A stretch of DNA of 64,000 nt from Massariosphaeria phaeospora (GCA_011032825.1 JAADJZ010000003.1:1984001-2048000); one strand, 5' to 3'; counted from the first letter of the stretch, positions 45,666 to 56,213 are shown. Notes: generated from the sequence alone by a model not told the origin. A program made the numbers and translations.

Positions 45666-45986
45666 TAAACGATTGTTTACTCTTTAGTTGCAATAAGTTT
45701 CTAGCAGTTGGCAGGTAATTTGCTTTAAAATAAAATTCCTTTCGCACGTTCGTTAAGGCTCTAGCGTTTGACGTTAAAAGCAATAGCAGCCGCTTAATAG
45801 CTTTAGAATTGGCTAGAATTATAGGCTTTAAAGGCAAGCTAAAGTTTCTCTTCGTGTTAGTGTAATAACGCGTTAGTTAGTTGAGACATATCGCGTTGAA
45901 TCGTTGATAGAAGAGGTAGCAGTCTTGGCAAAATCTAGCGGGTTCGGTGATCCATTACGTTACTTATTTTAATAACTTAATAACAA

Positions 45987-47012
45987 CTAATACATGTATA
46001 TGCACTGAAGCATAATTGCAAGACTAGCTATAGTGCTACTAGCTATAGCTGCAGTTGAACTACCTGAACTCGAGGACTTAGGGATAGTAGAGGACGTGGT
46101 AGTTTGTAGAGAGCTAGCGATAGAAGTTGCTCGGGCAGGGCCTCCAGAAGCTGTTGAGGGCATGCTAGATAACGAAGTAGAAGATTTCGTATTAGTGTTG
46201 TTTCCAGACGGTCCTTGAGCAGTGTCGATGACCCATTCTGCGGCCTCGTCGTTGTACAGGTCAAAGTAATTCAGGTGCTGAGCGACCTTTGCTGGCTGAC
46301 TGGACGGCGCGCAAACTGGATCCCCGAAGTTACAGTAGTCACGAAGAATGTCGGCGTACGGTTCCAAACCGGCGAGAGCCTTCTCACTGCGGGGACTCGT
46401 TCCGTTGAAATCCTTTCCACCCTTGAAAGAGTAGGGCATGCTGGCAGCACGTACCGCCGCGCCAAACACAATGGCAGCAACAACTATGAAACTATTAGTC
46501 ACTAAGAGATGAGACATGGAAGCGACCAACTTACCATTAGAGCCCGGTGCCTTTAATCTGTCCAAAGGCGGGTTGTTATCTTGTATACACTTGCCAACAG
46601 GACCTCCACCACCACCCAGATAATCCAAGGTCACAGACGCGCCCTGCGAAAAACCGAAGAGGATCAGCTTGCTACTCGGGCATCGATCCGTATATTCAGT
46701 AAGCTGTGCCTGGGCCGCCACAGCTCCGCTCGCGGCCGACTGGCACCACGCCTCGCGGCCGGCGTAAGAGCTGTTGGCCGGATATATGATGTTTTCGAAC
46801 CCACAGTCGCCCCCGAGACCATCACAGACGAGGCGCACTAGATCCGACTGGTGCCCAGGATATGGTGAATCCGATCCGCGCGTTACGAAAATGTGATATT
46901 GGTGACAGTCGGGTGTTTCCAGTGCTAAGAGATCGGGACACTGCTCAGTTGTCATACACCCTGCATAAGCAGTTGCAGCGTTCAAGATTGCGAAGGTGAT
47001 GATCGTTTTCAT
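45987..47012 (-). CDS. Secreted cutinase-family (CE5) esterase, probable GPI anchor
   Basis: Serine esterase of the cutinase/acetylxylan esterase fold, acting outside the cell on cutin or xylan esters. Exons 46535-47012 and 45987-46483; 324 residues. Signal peptide 1-17, then the catalytic domain: G120FS122QG nucleophile elbow, D214PVC and H229LNY, the complete triad; paired cysteines at 19/25/36/63/70/90/111 and beyond. The 51-nt intron (46484-46534, GTAAGT donor, GACTAAT branch) has no stop and is a multiple of three, so unspliced message would still be read with 17 extra residues. The tail is a Ser/Thr-rich linker ending in a hydrophobic stretch, typical of GPI attachment. The frame runs 64 codons further upstream, but MKTIITF starts a perfect signal peptide. 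The stop codon is 27 bp from the transposon block. Confidence 0.88.
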   Translation of the reverse strand: MKTIITFAILNAATAYAGCMTTEQCPDLLALETPDCHQYHIFVTRGSDSPYPGHQSDLVRLVCDGLGGDCGFENIIYPANSSYAGREAWCQSAASGAVAAQAQLTEYTDRCPSSKLILFGFSQGASVTLDYLGGGGGPVGKCIQDNNPPLDRLKAPGSNGKLVASMSHLLVTNSFIVVAAIVFGAAVRAASMPYSFKGGKDFNGTSPRSEKALAGLEPYADILRDYCNFGDPVCAPSSQPAKVAQHLNYFDLYNDEAAEWVIDTAQGPSGNNTNTKSSTSLSSMPSTASGGPARATSIASSLQTTTSSTIPKSSSSGSSTAAIASSTIASLAIMLQCIYMY

Positions 47013-48362
47013 GACTGTAATCGACGAGCTTGGAATAGGAATTATGAGATAATAAGAGAGTGAATCCACGACCCACAAAAGGGTGAGGTCGAAATAAGCT
47101 GCGGACAAGAAGGGAAAGGAAGAGACAGAAATTTGGCTGGATGAGACAGGCGTAACGACGAGGGCATATCTCGCATATAAAGGACTGGCCCCCTTTCCAG
47201 CCAAGTGCGCTTCGTCGTGGCAGGATCGGCACTAACGGCATGAGTCGGTAAGATAATCTTTAACCGTCTGATCCGGGCCGAAGCTATGAACAGAGCATGA
47301 ACGTAGCGCGATGCTGTGTGTCAGGTTCAGAACTACTGGATTATTGCGGTAGTCGTACAAGCTTTTCCAGAACTTTCATACCCGTACCGTGTTGCTGGAG
47401 TAAGAAACGTCGATTGACTAGTCCTATACTGGCGTATCCTTGGCGTCCGCAGATAGGGTACTCGGGCCGGGGCTTGGGCGATGCATTATCGCTTTTGGAC
47501 AGGTTCTCAAATCCAAGAGGTTGAGTCGCGCGGAGAAGAGCAACCTCAAAGTGGTAGCGAGCGAAGGCCGTGTTGTACAATGACATCGTGTACTCAACCA
47601 CAAGCACACTCGAGGCATTCCGATTAGAAGTTTCATTCGGGTCGGTCGAAAGCAGAGAGATAACGGACGTGACACTAAAAGTATTGAACTGGACAACAGA
47701 GGCAAAGGATATCCATCGCTAGACAGGCCCGCAAGCTAGAGAGAATCATAGATGTGGAAAAATTGTGACAAGCCCGTACTTTTTTATGGCGCAAACATTT
47801 CAACGGAGCACCTGCTCACCGGCAGACCAGTTCCATAGACATCCCAGAGATAGACACAAAAAGCCAACCATATTGCGCGCCTTGAATGTGGAAGCCTAAA
47901 ACAGTGCTCTTCCTCTTCCGCCATACATGGTCGTCATACAAGATCCATGATAGGTCCTGCTACTCAACAAATCAAACTACCGTACCCCAGGGACTCCTTG
48001 TCTCATGCAAAAAAGAGACCAAAGATGCTGCCATTGCACAAAAAAAGGGTAAACGCCGCTCCCATGCCGACGCCTGACGGTTCGATTCTATCGGGTTGTA
48101 ATGGACGCTGAAGCACAGGTGAGGGGATCAAGGTCGTGCAATGAGCTTGCGTCGTCATGGTTCGTTAATTGTGGTGAAAGATACACGAGAACGAAGCAGG
48201 CCAGAGGTATTCGCCGCGAACAAAATGTGGTGCACAAGCAGAAATGGTGTTTGCTGCATAGCGGCGACAACCCAAACGTGGAGACGGCCTCGTCGTCATT
48301 GGGATGTCCGAATCGTAACGTCCGTTGTGGCCACGAGGCTGGAGGCAATTCGCACGATTGTC
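47013..48362. other. Intergenic with a possible relic frame
   Basis: Promoter of the cutinase-family gene and 3' region of RAS2. A minus-strand frame open from 47718 to 47341 has protein-like composition but no clear start (see findings). Nothing else recognised. Confidence 0.4.
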
Positions 48363-49172
48363 TCACAATATCACGCACTTGATCGGCTTGTCTTTGCGCC
48401 CACTGCCACGCGCTCGCCTGTGCTTCTGGTCGTGGGTAGCATCGCCATTTGCGTAATGCGGAGTGCGTCCTCCACCATGTCCGCCACGCACGTTCTTGGA
48501 CAACTTGTCAGGCCGGCCCCCGCCCTGGTGTCGTTGGCGCCGCAGCTGGCGCACAACCTCGTAAAAAGCCTTTTCGACATTAACGCAGTTTTTGGCCGAG
48601 GCTTCCACAAAGTCGCAGCCTAGCTCCTTTGCTAAGGCGCTGCCTTCTTGCGTGGATACTTCGCGCTCCGTAACGCGGTCACACTTGTTACCGACGAGCA
48701 TCACAGGTACCTGGGCGAACGAGCCTGAGTTCAGGGACGATGCGCTGAGTGGCGAGCCGGGATACGTTGGCGAGCCGGACAGCGACGTCTCCTTGACACG
48801 CTGGATCTGGCTATGGAAGCGCTGGATGCGGGCAAAAGACGAGCGCGAGGATATGCTGTAGACCAGGACAAAACCCTCGCCGTCGCGTATCCATTGGTCC
48901 CGTAGCGCGATATACTCCTCCTGGCCAGCCGTGTCGAGCACCTCGAGCATGCACGACTGGCTGTCAATCTGCACCTGTTTGCGGTACGAGTCCTCGATTG
49001 TGGGGTCGTACGTCTCGACGAAGTGGTTGAGACAGAGCTAGGCCGTCAGTCGAGTGTCGTGATGCACAGCGGGCGGATGGGGTGGTTTGCTTACCTGGAT
49101 GGTCAGGGCCGTCTTGCCCACGCCACCGTCGCCGAGCACCACCAGCTTGTACAGAGTCATTTTGCCCGCCAT
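48363..49172 (-). CDS. RAS2: Ras GTPase, fungal Ras2/RasB type
   Basis: Small membrane GTPase controlling polarised growth and MAPK/cAMP signalling. Exons 49095-49172 and 48363-49037 with a 57-nt intron; 250 residues. P-loop G14DGGVGKT21 (GDGG form, as in RasB), effector loop YDPTIEDSY, switch II DTAGQEEYIALRDQW, NKCD and EASAK guanine motifs. An insertion of about 25 Ser/Gly/Pro residues (SLSGSPTYPGSPLS...) sits before the VPVMLVGNKCD strand, as often in this fungal class. The hypervariable tail is basic and Gly-rich (RRARGSGRKDKPIK) and ends in CVIL, a CAAX box with terminal Leu that favours geranylgeranylation. A second Ras is expected elsewhere in the genome. Confidence 0.93.
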
Positions 49173-51026
49173 GGTGTCAGGACAGGCTCGGTCGTCGTCG
49201 GATGCAGCAGGGAGGAGCGAGCCACGGGAGCGGGATGGGGGAGCGGGGGCGGGCAAGAGGAGCGTCACCAGGGGCGGGCAAGCTGATTGAGGCCGAGCGT
49301 CGACGTTGTGCAGATGCGAGCCACGTCGTAGCGGACCGGTTTCGACGACGGCGGGAGCAGCTGACCAGCGGGGCTCAGCTTACGCCGGGCGAGCGTGTGG
49401 CAGGCAGTGGTAGAGGCCGTAGCAGTGGCGGCGGCGGCGAGGGGGGACGGGAAGAGAGGCAGCGAAGGCGGCGGCGGGACTGGCGTGTCGGTCGGCCAAA
49501 ACGTGTCGAGGAACGCTCGCAGCGCTCGCACAGGCTGCGCGTGTCGCGGCTAAGTGCAGGCGGTGCAGAGTCGATCGGGGGGGGAGGGGGGGTGCGGCTT
49601 GCGTGGAGTCGTGGACGGGGATGGCCGAGTGCGGAGTACAGCGAGTACAGTGTTGCACAGCGGACGTCGCAGAGTGGCAGCAGCACGGCGGCGGCGGCGA
49701 CTTGTAGCAGCAGCGCCGCAGCACCAGCAGCAGCGGGCAGCACCAGCAGCAGCAGCGACCAGCAGCACCAGCACCGGCTGGCCAGTGCAGCCGACGAGCG
49801 CGGGAGGCAGAATCGGCTGGGCAAGCGAGCGCGAGGGGCAGCCGTGGGCCGTGGGCCGTGGGCCGTGGGCTGTAGATGCGAGCACGAGCAGCGGGCAGCG
49901 GGCAGCGAGCGACAGCAGACAACAGACAACAGACAACAAACAGGCGGCGGGACGACGACGACGACGACGCTGCGGGTGTGGTGAGGGCACGGTTGGCGGG
50001 CGGAGCGGTGGTGGTGAGGCCGCAAACAAGCTGGCTGGCTGGCTGCTGGACAGGACAGTGGAGAGGGCGAGCGCGAGGCCGGGCTTGGGGCTGGCCGCTG
50101 GTGGGAGCTTGACCTGCGCCTGCACCTGCACCTGCGCCTGCACCCACCTGCGCCTGCAGTGTGCACTCGCTCGAGCAGTCCAGTAGGCAGCTAGGCACGG
50201 ATATCTATCTACTTCTGCTGCTACTGCTACTACTCTTACTCTCGACCCCATCTGCCAGCAGCACTGCGCCGGTCTGCCACTGCGCCGGTCTGCCTACCTT
50301 GACCGTGCCCGTCGGTCTGTTGATCAACAGCCATGTAGCAACTGGTCCCTCGCGCGCTGCACACGGTCGCCTGCACAGTGCCGGGTCTATCGGGCGGGAC
50401 AGCAGCGTCGGGCGGCGTCGACTGTCGACCGTCTATCTGGTACATAGCGGGCAGGTGTCAGGGCCGCGCTGCAGGAGCGTGGTCGCGGGCGTGGGCGGCG
50501 TGGGGTGCGCTCGTCGCGGTGCGGTGCGGTCAAGGGCACTGGAGCTGGAGCTGGAGCTGGAGCAAAAGCAACGGGTGGTGTCGCCGTGGGTGATGCAGTG
50601 GACGCCGCAGTGGGTGGCGGCCTGCTGGTCTACGCGAAAAGCCAAACACCCGCCAGGCAGTTTTTGCGCACTGCGAGTGCGAGGGCTGGCCGGCCACGCA
50701 GCGGCACTTGAAGCTAGCCTGTCTCAATCAATCTCTGCTGCTTGCTTTCCAGGCCAGCGGCCAGCGGACAGCCAGCCGTCGGAGCGTCACACGCGGGCTC
50801 CATCAATAGAAACCCGCGCCGGCGGCCATGGCACAGTGGCCCGCAGCCATGGCCGGCCACGTGAGCCACCGTCGTCCCGCCCGCCCGCGCCCGCGCCCGC
50901 GCCCTCGCCCAGTGACGAGCTGTCGGCATGCCTCTTCGGCCACGGCAACCTTCACCTGAGCCTTGATGGGATTGAGCTTGGTCGGACGGATGCACGCGCT
51001 GTGGGTATTGTATTGCTCCGACTATC
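49173..51026. other. GC-rich low-complexity promoter region
   Basis: Between RAS2 and the acyl-CoA synthetase 3' end. Very long overlapping frames on both strands (up to about 270-400 codons) are artefacts of GC-rich repeats: gcagcagcaccagcagc at 49676-49780, CTGCRCCTGCAC units at 50103-50156, CTGCTACTGCTACTA at 50215-50238, and GGAGCT hexamers at 50537-50565. No domain appears in any of them. Likely long promoter and 5' UTR of RAS2. Confidence 0.55.
50103..50156. repeat. CTGCRCCTGCAC minisatellite
   Basis: Six-base units ctgcgc/ctgcac in tandem across about 50 bp. Confidence 0.85.
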
Positions 51027-53417
51027 TCACAGCTTTGGTCTTGCCTCCGTCGCTTTGTGCAGCCCATGGCCCTTGACCCTGAAATACTCCTTCACCTTGG
51101 CTTTAGCTACCTCCACTGCATCCCGGTCCTCGATCGTGCTCGGTACCGTGATATCATTGTCGAATTCTCCATGCGCCGCGTTCTCAACCAACTCCCTCAA
51201 AACCCGACGCAGCGTCTTCCCACTGCGCGTCTTGGGGATCATGCCCTTGCCCTGTATTATCCCACCAAGGGATGCGATAGCACCAATCTGCTCGCGGATG
51301 AGCTTCTGCACCTCCTTGACGAGCGTCTCATCAGCCACGGCGGGATTGGGGTGTTGGCGCAGCGATAGGGTGACAAAGGCAAATGGAAGATGCCCTTTCA
51401 GTTGATCAGGGATCCCAACCACGGCAGCTTCGGCTATGTCGGGGTGAGTCGTTATGGCTTGCTCGATGGCACCTTTTGAATAGCTCAGTATTCCCACATT
51501 TAAACAGACAAGAGAGAAAAGGTGCAGGACGTACCTGTACTGAACCGATGTGCCGCCACGTTAATCACGTCATCGGCTCTAGACATGATGGAAACGTATC
51601 CATCCTCGTCTATCACGCCCGCGTCGCCCGTATCGATCCATTTGCCATCAAAGCGCTTCAGGTAGCCCTTGTAGAATCTCTCGTCATCCTCCCAGAGCGT
51701 AGTGAAGGCGGTGGGGGCGAGCGGCATACCCATGACAATGTTTCCCATGTTGCCTCGCTCGACCTCGTTACCCTCATCATCGACAATCCGTACATCGAAT
51801 CCAGGCATTGCCTTGCCAGCCGAGCCAGCCTTGATTGCCAACGGTCTATGGCGGTAGCTTGAATCAAAGTCTTCGCCAGCAGCAGCACTCAGTGCGATGC
51901 CTGATATGGGCGACCCGGACTCCGAGGACCACCAGTTATCAACAACTACAGCACCACCAGCACAGTGTCTCGTCAGTAGTTTCTGATACATCTGCACGAT
52001 GCTAGGCTCACTCCGTTCTCCAGCTAAGAATAATCCCCGGAGCGTCCTGAGACCTCCTCTTTCGCCATATACATTCTCGAAATAGTGGTTGTCCCCATCT
52101 TCACGTCGGATGGCCCTAAGAGCGGTAGGTGCCGTAAACATGCTCGTTACTTTGTACTCTTCGACGATGCGCCAGAAAGTTCTTGCATCGGGGGTTCCGA
52201 TGGGTTTCCCCTCAAACAACACGGTAGTTGCGCCCGCAAGAAGAGGGGCATACCTGCCATTTATGAGCTTCGTTGATGTAGTTGATTTGACCGCGGTCTT
52301 GCAAGTTCACCCTTCCGGAACACGTACATGATGAAAGAATGACCCACGACCCAGCCTATGTCTGAGGCGGTGAACATGACATCGCCTGGCCCGTGTATGC
52401 CAAATAGATACTTCATGGAGAGGTTGAGGCCGACAGCATGGCCGCCTGCGGTGCGTAGTACGCCTTTGGGAAGACCAGTTGTCCCTAGTAGTTGTAAGGA
52501 GCTGCGTGCAAACCTTGCCAACAGCAGACATGTAACTCACCACTTGTATAAATAATGTATAACCCATCTTCACTCTTCACCGGTACTACGCCGGCCTTCA
52601 ACCCTCTGTTCTTTGCACTTTTCACCAGACGTTGCCAGTCTCGTTGCCCATTCTCTCTCTCCACTGGACCCCACCTCATTTGTTCTCTCTGCCAAATGAT
52701 GGTCTTGTCTGGTTTGAAACTACTCTTATGTATGGCTTCTTCAATAAGCTCTTTATATCCCAATGGGTCCTTGGTGCCCTCGATCCCACACGAGGCCGTC
52801 ATAACGGCCCTCGGGCGTGAAGCTTCCATTCTCTGGGCCAGAGCGGCAGGCGAGAATCCCCCAAATACTACAGCATGAACTGCCCCCAGATGCGCCACGG
52901 CTAGCATGGCGAAGAGAGCTGAAGGTATCATTGGCACTATCAACGGTAAGTGGCTTGTTGCGTTGTGCTTGCTTGGTGTTCATACATACTATAGATCAAC
53001 ACAACGTCGCCTTTTTGCACGCCTTCCTCTCGAAGAACACCAGCCAGCGCCTCTACTTCTTGCAGCAACTGATTATACGTGTATTTCTCTTTTGACCTGA
53101 TAACCAGTGAGTTCGACCGGAATCAAGTAGTTGGTTTCTTACCCTGTGACAGGCGAGTCCCAGTATATCGCAACCTTATCCCCATTTCCTTGCTCTACGT
53201 GCCTGTTGATGCAATTGTAGGTCGTAGATATTTCACCACCAGGGAACCAGCTCCAATGATCGTGCGTCACACCATTCTTCAACACTTTCTTGCTCTTGCT
53301 CAGGGCATTTGTTGGCTTCTTATGCCAGTGAATTTGTTCGGCTTGCTTGGTCCAGAAACTTTCTGGATCTGTGATTGAGGCCTCGTAGACGCGATCTTGC
53401 AAATGCTTGACAGGCAT
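51027..53417 (-). CDS. Acyl-CoA synthetase of the ACSS3/propionyl-CoA synthetase type
   Basis: ANL-superfamily ligase making acyl-CoA (probably acetate/propionate range) from acid, ATP and CoA. Six exons: 53143-53417, 52990-53096, 52541-52936, 52328-52484, 51535-52253 and 51027-51472; introns of 46, 53, 56, 74 and 62 nt; 699 residues. Motifs: FPGGEISTTYNCINRHVE near the start, AHLGAVHAVVFGGFSP, the AMP-binding loop YTSGTTGLPKG (its first Gly codon is split by an intron), GWVVGHSFIMYAPLLAG, DNWWSSESGSP, DTGDAG, and the C-terminal catalytic lysine in PKTRSGKTLRRVLR. The NVAAHRFSTG motif is typical of the ACSS3 branch. The protein ends in PKL, a permissive peroxisomal PTS1 tripeptide. Exact substrate is inferred from family only. 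Confidence 0.93.
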
Positions 53418-54575
53418 GCTTGATTGGTATTATGATCGGGCTGCTCTACCACGACAGTATTTGAGGTCGTCAATTTCTCCTTTTCGATGGTCTATGAGCT
53501 CTTCGAGGGTTGTTATGACGGTCGGTTACTGAGACGAATGAATGGTCGTCGAGTATCGCTCGTGTAATGACGTATGTATCACCGAGGATACGTCAGATTT
53601 GGCTCCAGGAGGTTGTCCAGGCTCCTTACCAGAGACGGTAACGAAGTTTGTCTACTAGGGTGGCCTTAGTGGAGGAAATGTCGAGGGCCGAGGTGCTGAT
53701 GCCAGGGTCTAGAGAGCCCAGAACCCCGCATCTAACCGGGTTGACCTTCCTTCCTAATCTTCGTTTTATCTTTACACGTGACTAATTAGTGTTCCGATAG
53801 CCTAGTTGTGTGACCAGGATCTCGATCGTCTTAGTTGGAGTTGGAGTTGGAGTTGGAGTGAGCTGGTTATATTTACGGTGGCTATACCCGTATAGATGAA
53901 CATTCCGCCCCGTTAATATGTTATTTTAGTTAACAAGTACTTCATCTACGTCGCAATGGTTCTTCACATCAGTAGCACATGATCGGCGTGCTTTGGATAT
54001 CTGCTTGCACTTGAACGTACCCCGTTCGAGTCGAGATACGTGTTGGTTAGTACATATGCGTGCAAGACTTAATAACATTTACATGTACATTTGACTAATG
54101 TAGTGGCCCATATATCTATTTGTATGATCCTGCTGAGTTTAAGGTGATCGAGCAATGATGTGGCGAGTGAAGATTTTATGAAGTATGTTGATGTTTAGTG
54201 ATAACCGAATTTGGGTTCTACTATCTATTTACAATACCACACGTCAAGACTAGCATGACAACAGTAGAGCAACTTCAGGAATCGTAACCAGTACAAGTAA
54301 CATATATACATTACCCGTATAGGTAGAAATCCTACATATAGCGCCAAGTAAAATACTTCGAAATGAGTAATAAATATTGACGAGATTACACCACAGGAAC
54401 AACAAGAGTTGCCAACCAGAAAACAGAACTCAACGACGAGTATATTGATTATAGTCAGTGCCGACTGTTGCACTTGTGTGAGTGCAATATCAATGATAGG
54501 CTACACACTATTCACCCACACCGGGACCCCTTGAATCATAACAGGCCGTACAGCATGTACCTCACACGAGTCGAA
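53418..54575. other. Intergenic
   Basis: Promoter of the acyl-CoA synthetase gene, then AT-richer sequence without a supported frame. A GGAGTT hexamer repeat (ttggagttggagttggag) lies at 53835-53862. Confidence 0.55.
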
Positions 54576-55502
54576 TCATGCCGTTGAAGAAGTTCGCCTC
54601 AAGGGTATGGTCTCATCAACCTTGACACCAAGCTTTTCGGCAAGAGTAACGAAGCCATTGGAACCTTCCCGTTCGATCCAAAGATCGACCCACTGCCGGG
54701 CACTCTCCACCTCGTCACTACCCCAATCTTCTTCCAACGGTCTCTCAACGTAGATGACTTGCATGCCCTGCGCTTTCGCGGCCTTCAGGTCATCCAGATG
54801 GGCAGCAACCATGGCGCAATCCTTTGGTTGTACACCTAGACGCTCGATAGCACCGGAATAGACCTTTGGAGAGGGCTTGTAGGAGCCGAAATGCTCCGCA
54901 CTGAATACATGCGTAAACTCCATGCCCGCATGCTTGGTCAAATCCGACAGCAAGCTGGAATTGCCATTGGACAGTGTAACCGTATCTAGTAGCGATCAGC
55001 AGGTGTCGAGTGCCAGCTATAATGAACCGAGTAGTGATCGGGTACAGATAGATGTGATAGTTGGACGCCACTTACAGAATAATTTGTTGAGCAGTGCAAT
55101 GCCACGACTGGTATCTGGCCAAGGTTCGAGGTGGTGCCAAACCAGGCTCAGGGCCCTCAGCTCTTCATCGTCCCAGAGACCATCCAACTTCCTCTCAGTT
55201 ATAATCTGTTTGAGTGATTCTAAGTGGTGTTCGTCGATCGATTTCCATGGTATTGATGGATCAGCGGCTACTTTGGCAGTGAACGCTTTGTAGGAGTTTC
55301 GCCACTGCTGGGCCAGTTCCTCCCATTGCGAGATGGTCATGTCACCCGCCCGTATTCTGACCGATGTGGCCAAGCTGACCGTGGCCGAATTGAGTGCCAC
55401 ACGGGCCTGGTCGTAGAACGCCTGTGTCACAGTCGCACGCCAATCGACACAGGTGCCAAACACGTCGAAAAGTAAAGCTCTCGGTGGCGTTTGCAGAGCC
55501 AT
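54576..55502 (-). CDS. HAD-superfamily hydrolase, 2-haloacid dehalogenase type II-like
   Basis: Soluble hydrolase of the haloacid dehalogenase superfamily. Exons 55076-55502 and 54576-54985, 90-nt intron; 278 residues. Motif I LLFDVFGTCVDWR supplies the nucleophile Asp; the splice join restores YTVTLSNGNSSLLSDL (motif II); SYKPSPKVY gives the motif III Lys; AAHLDDLKAAKAQGM is the motif IV acidic region. The DVFGT and SNGN motifs and cap sequence are those of the L-2-haloacid dehalogenase-like branch, common in fungi with unproven substrates. An in-frame ATG at 55607 would add 35 residues (MPLMNTRAPVRP...); 55502 is preferred because the family starts a few residues before motif I. Confidence 0.88.
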
Positions 55503-55736
55503 CGTGATACCGGATTTCAGTGTCGACGTGCCGAGCGGAGGTAGAGGTATCGGTGACGTGAGATCAAAGTGCGGCCGCACTGGCGCTCGTGTGTTCATGA
55601 GGGGCAATCAGGACGGGAATAACGTCAGCCCGAAGGATGCAGAGGACGGAAATACCGACGAAAAGTGATGCAGTGCCGGAAGATGTGAGCGGTCAATGCT
55701 ACAGACAGCAGGGCAGAAGGGCAATCCGGCCATTGT

Positions 55737-56213
55737 TTACAGCTTTGTGATGGAGCCTTCCGTCCAGGGTCTACCTGCCGGCTGCAGAATGCAGGAGAGA
55801 CAATGACGCCACACTAGATCAACAAAGAGGGAGGCACTGCCTACGATCCCAGCCGTTACCCACGGAACTGGAAGTAAGGTAAACGAGAGGTAGATGTGAA
55901 TGTCCAAGGGAGAGAAATCAACACTGGGGGTAGTTGGTGGTGCGCCGAGTACCTGATCTACGCGTGTGGAGATGGTCCCATGGGCCTTCCATGAGAGACC
56001 GTGCAAGCCACAGAACCTTGGAAGAACGTTGGCCTGATGTGGCGATTTCATGCACGTCTTGAGCGGCGACGGTTGCAGCGCATTCACACCCGATGTGGGA
56101 GAATGTGAATTGCGGAGGTTCAGCGTTGATAGAGCATTATTAAAGCTTGATTGGGTACCCAGCCAAGCTGCCGACCTGCCGACGTCGCGCCAAGAAGTCA
56201 ACACCACAACCAC
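55737..56213 (-). CDS. Uncertain 158-codon frame, no recognised family
   Basis: Open for 158 codons with one hydrophobic stretch (HIYLSFTLLPVPWVTAGIVGSASLFVDLVW) near the C-terminus. No signal peptide, no domain; composition is ordinary. It lies between the HAD-hydrolase promoter and the 3' end of histone H4 and could be part of the H4 3' region read by chance. Confidence 0.2.
   Translation of the reverse strand: MVVVLTSWRDVGRSAAWLGTQSSFNNALSTLNLRNSHSPTSGVNALQPSPLKTCMKSPHQANVLPRFCGLHGLSWKAHGTISTRVDQVLGAPPTTPSVDFSPLDIHIYLSFTLLPVPWVTAGIVGSASLFVDLVWRHCLSCILQPAGRPWTEGSITKL

Larger units (their letters stand above)
30789..45960 (-). mobile_element. P2: oldest pogo-like host element, in three pieces
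   Basis: A minus-strand pogo copy whose end (45960, ACGTAATGGATCACCGAAC, then TA 45961-45962) forms the right edge of the block. Pieces: 45668-45960, 43228-43474, and 31981-32036 plus 30789-31066. Interrupted by B at 43477-45665, by C2 at 32039-43225 and by M2 at 31069-31978, each flanked by TA and each lining up with an uninterrupted stretch in pogo A or B. The remaining total is about 0.9 kb; the transposase C-terminal half is missing. Confidence 0.75.
25619..45962. mobile_element. AT-rich, RIP-mutated nest of transposons (20.3 kb)
   Basis: Bounded on the left by TA-ACGT at 25619 and on the right by ACGT-TA at 45962, both pogo-type ends. Composition drops abruptly; TpA is very abundant and TAA/TAG stops interrupt every long frame, while recognisable transposase, reverse transcriptase and integrase segments show W-to-stop, Q-to-stop, P-to-L and G-to-K changes, all explained by C-to-T or G-to-A transitions. 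CpG survives (many acgcg), so damage is not general CpG decay but fits CpA-directed RIP. Nested elements are listed separately. No intact gene lies within. Confidence 0.93.

Noticed and set aside
47012..47204. 64-residue N-terminal extension of the cutinase-family protein
   Set aside because: It would bury the signal peptide that starts at MKTIITF, incompatible with secretion.
48060..48110. tRNA-like B-box (ggttcgattct)
   Set aside because: No A-box at the right distance and no cloverleaf can be folded.
49375..50251. Long overlapping frames on both strands (up to 272 codons) upstream of RAS2
   Set aside because: Produced by GC-rich repeats; Arg/Ser/Pro/Cys-biased, no domain, and open simultaneously in several frames.
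50161..51405. 414-codon plus-strand frame starting with a poly-Leu stretch
   Set aside because: The Leu run is a CTG/CTA repeat, and the 3' part is the antisense of the acyl-CoA synthetase last exon.
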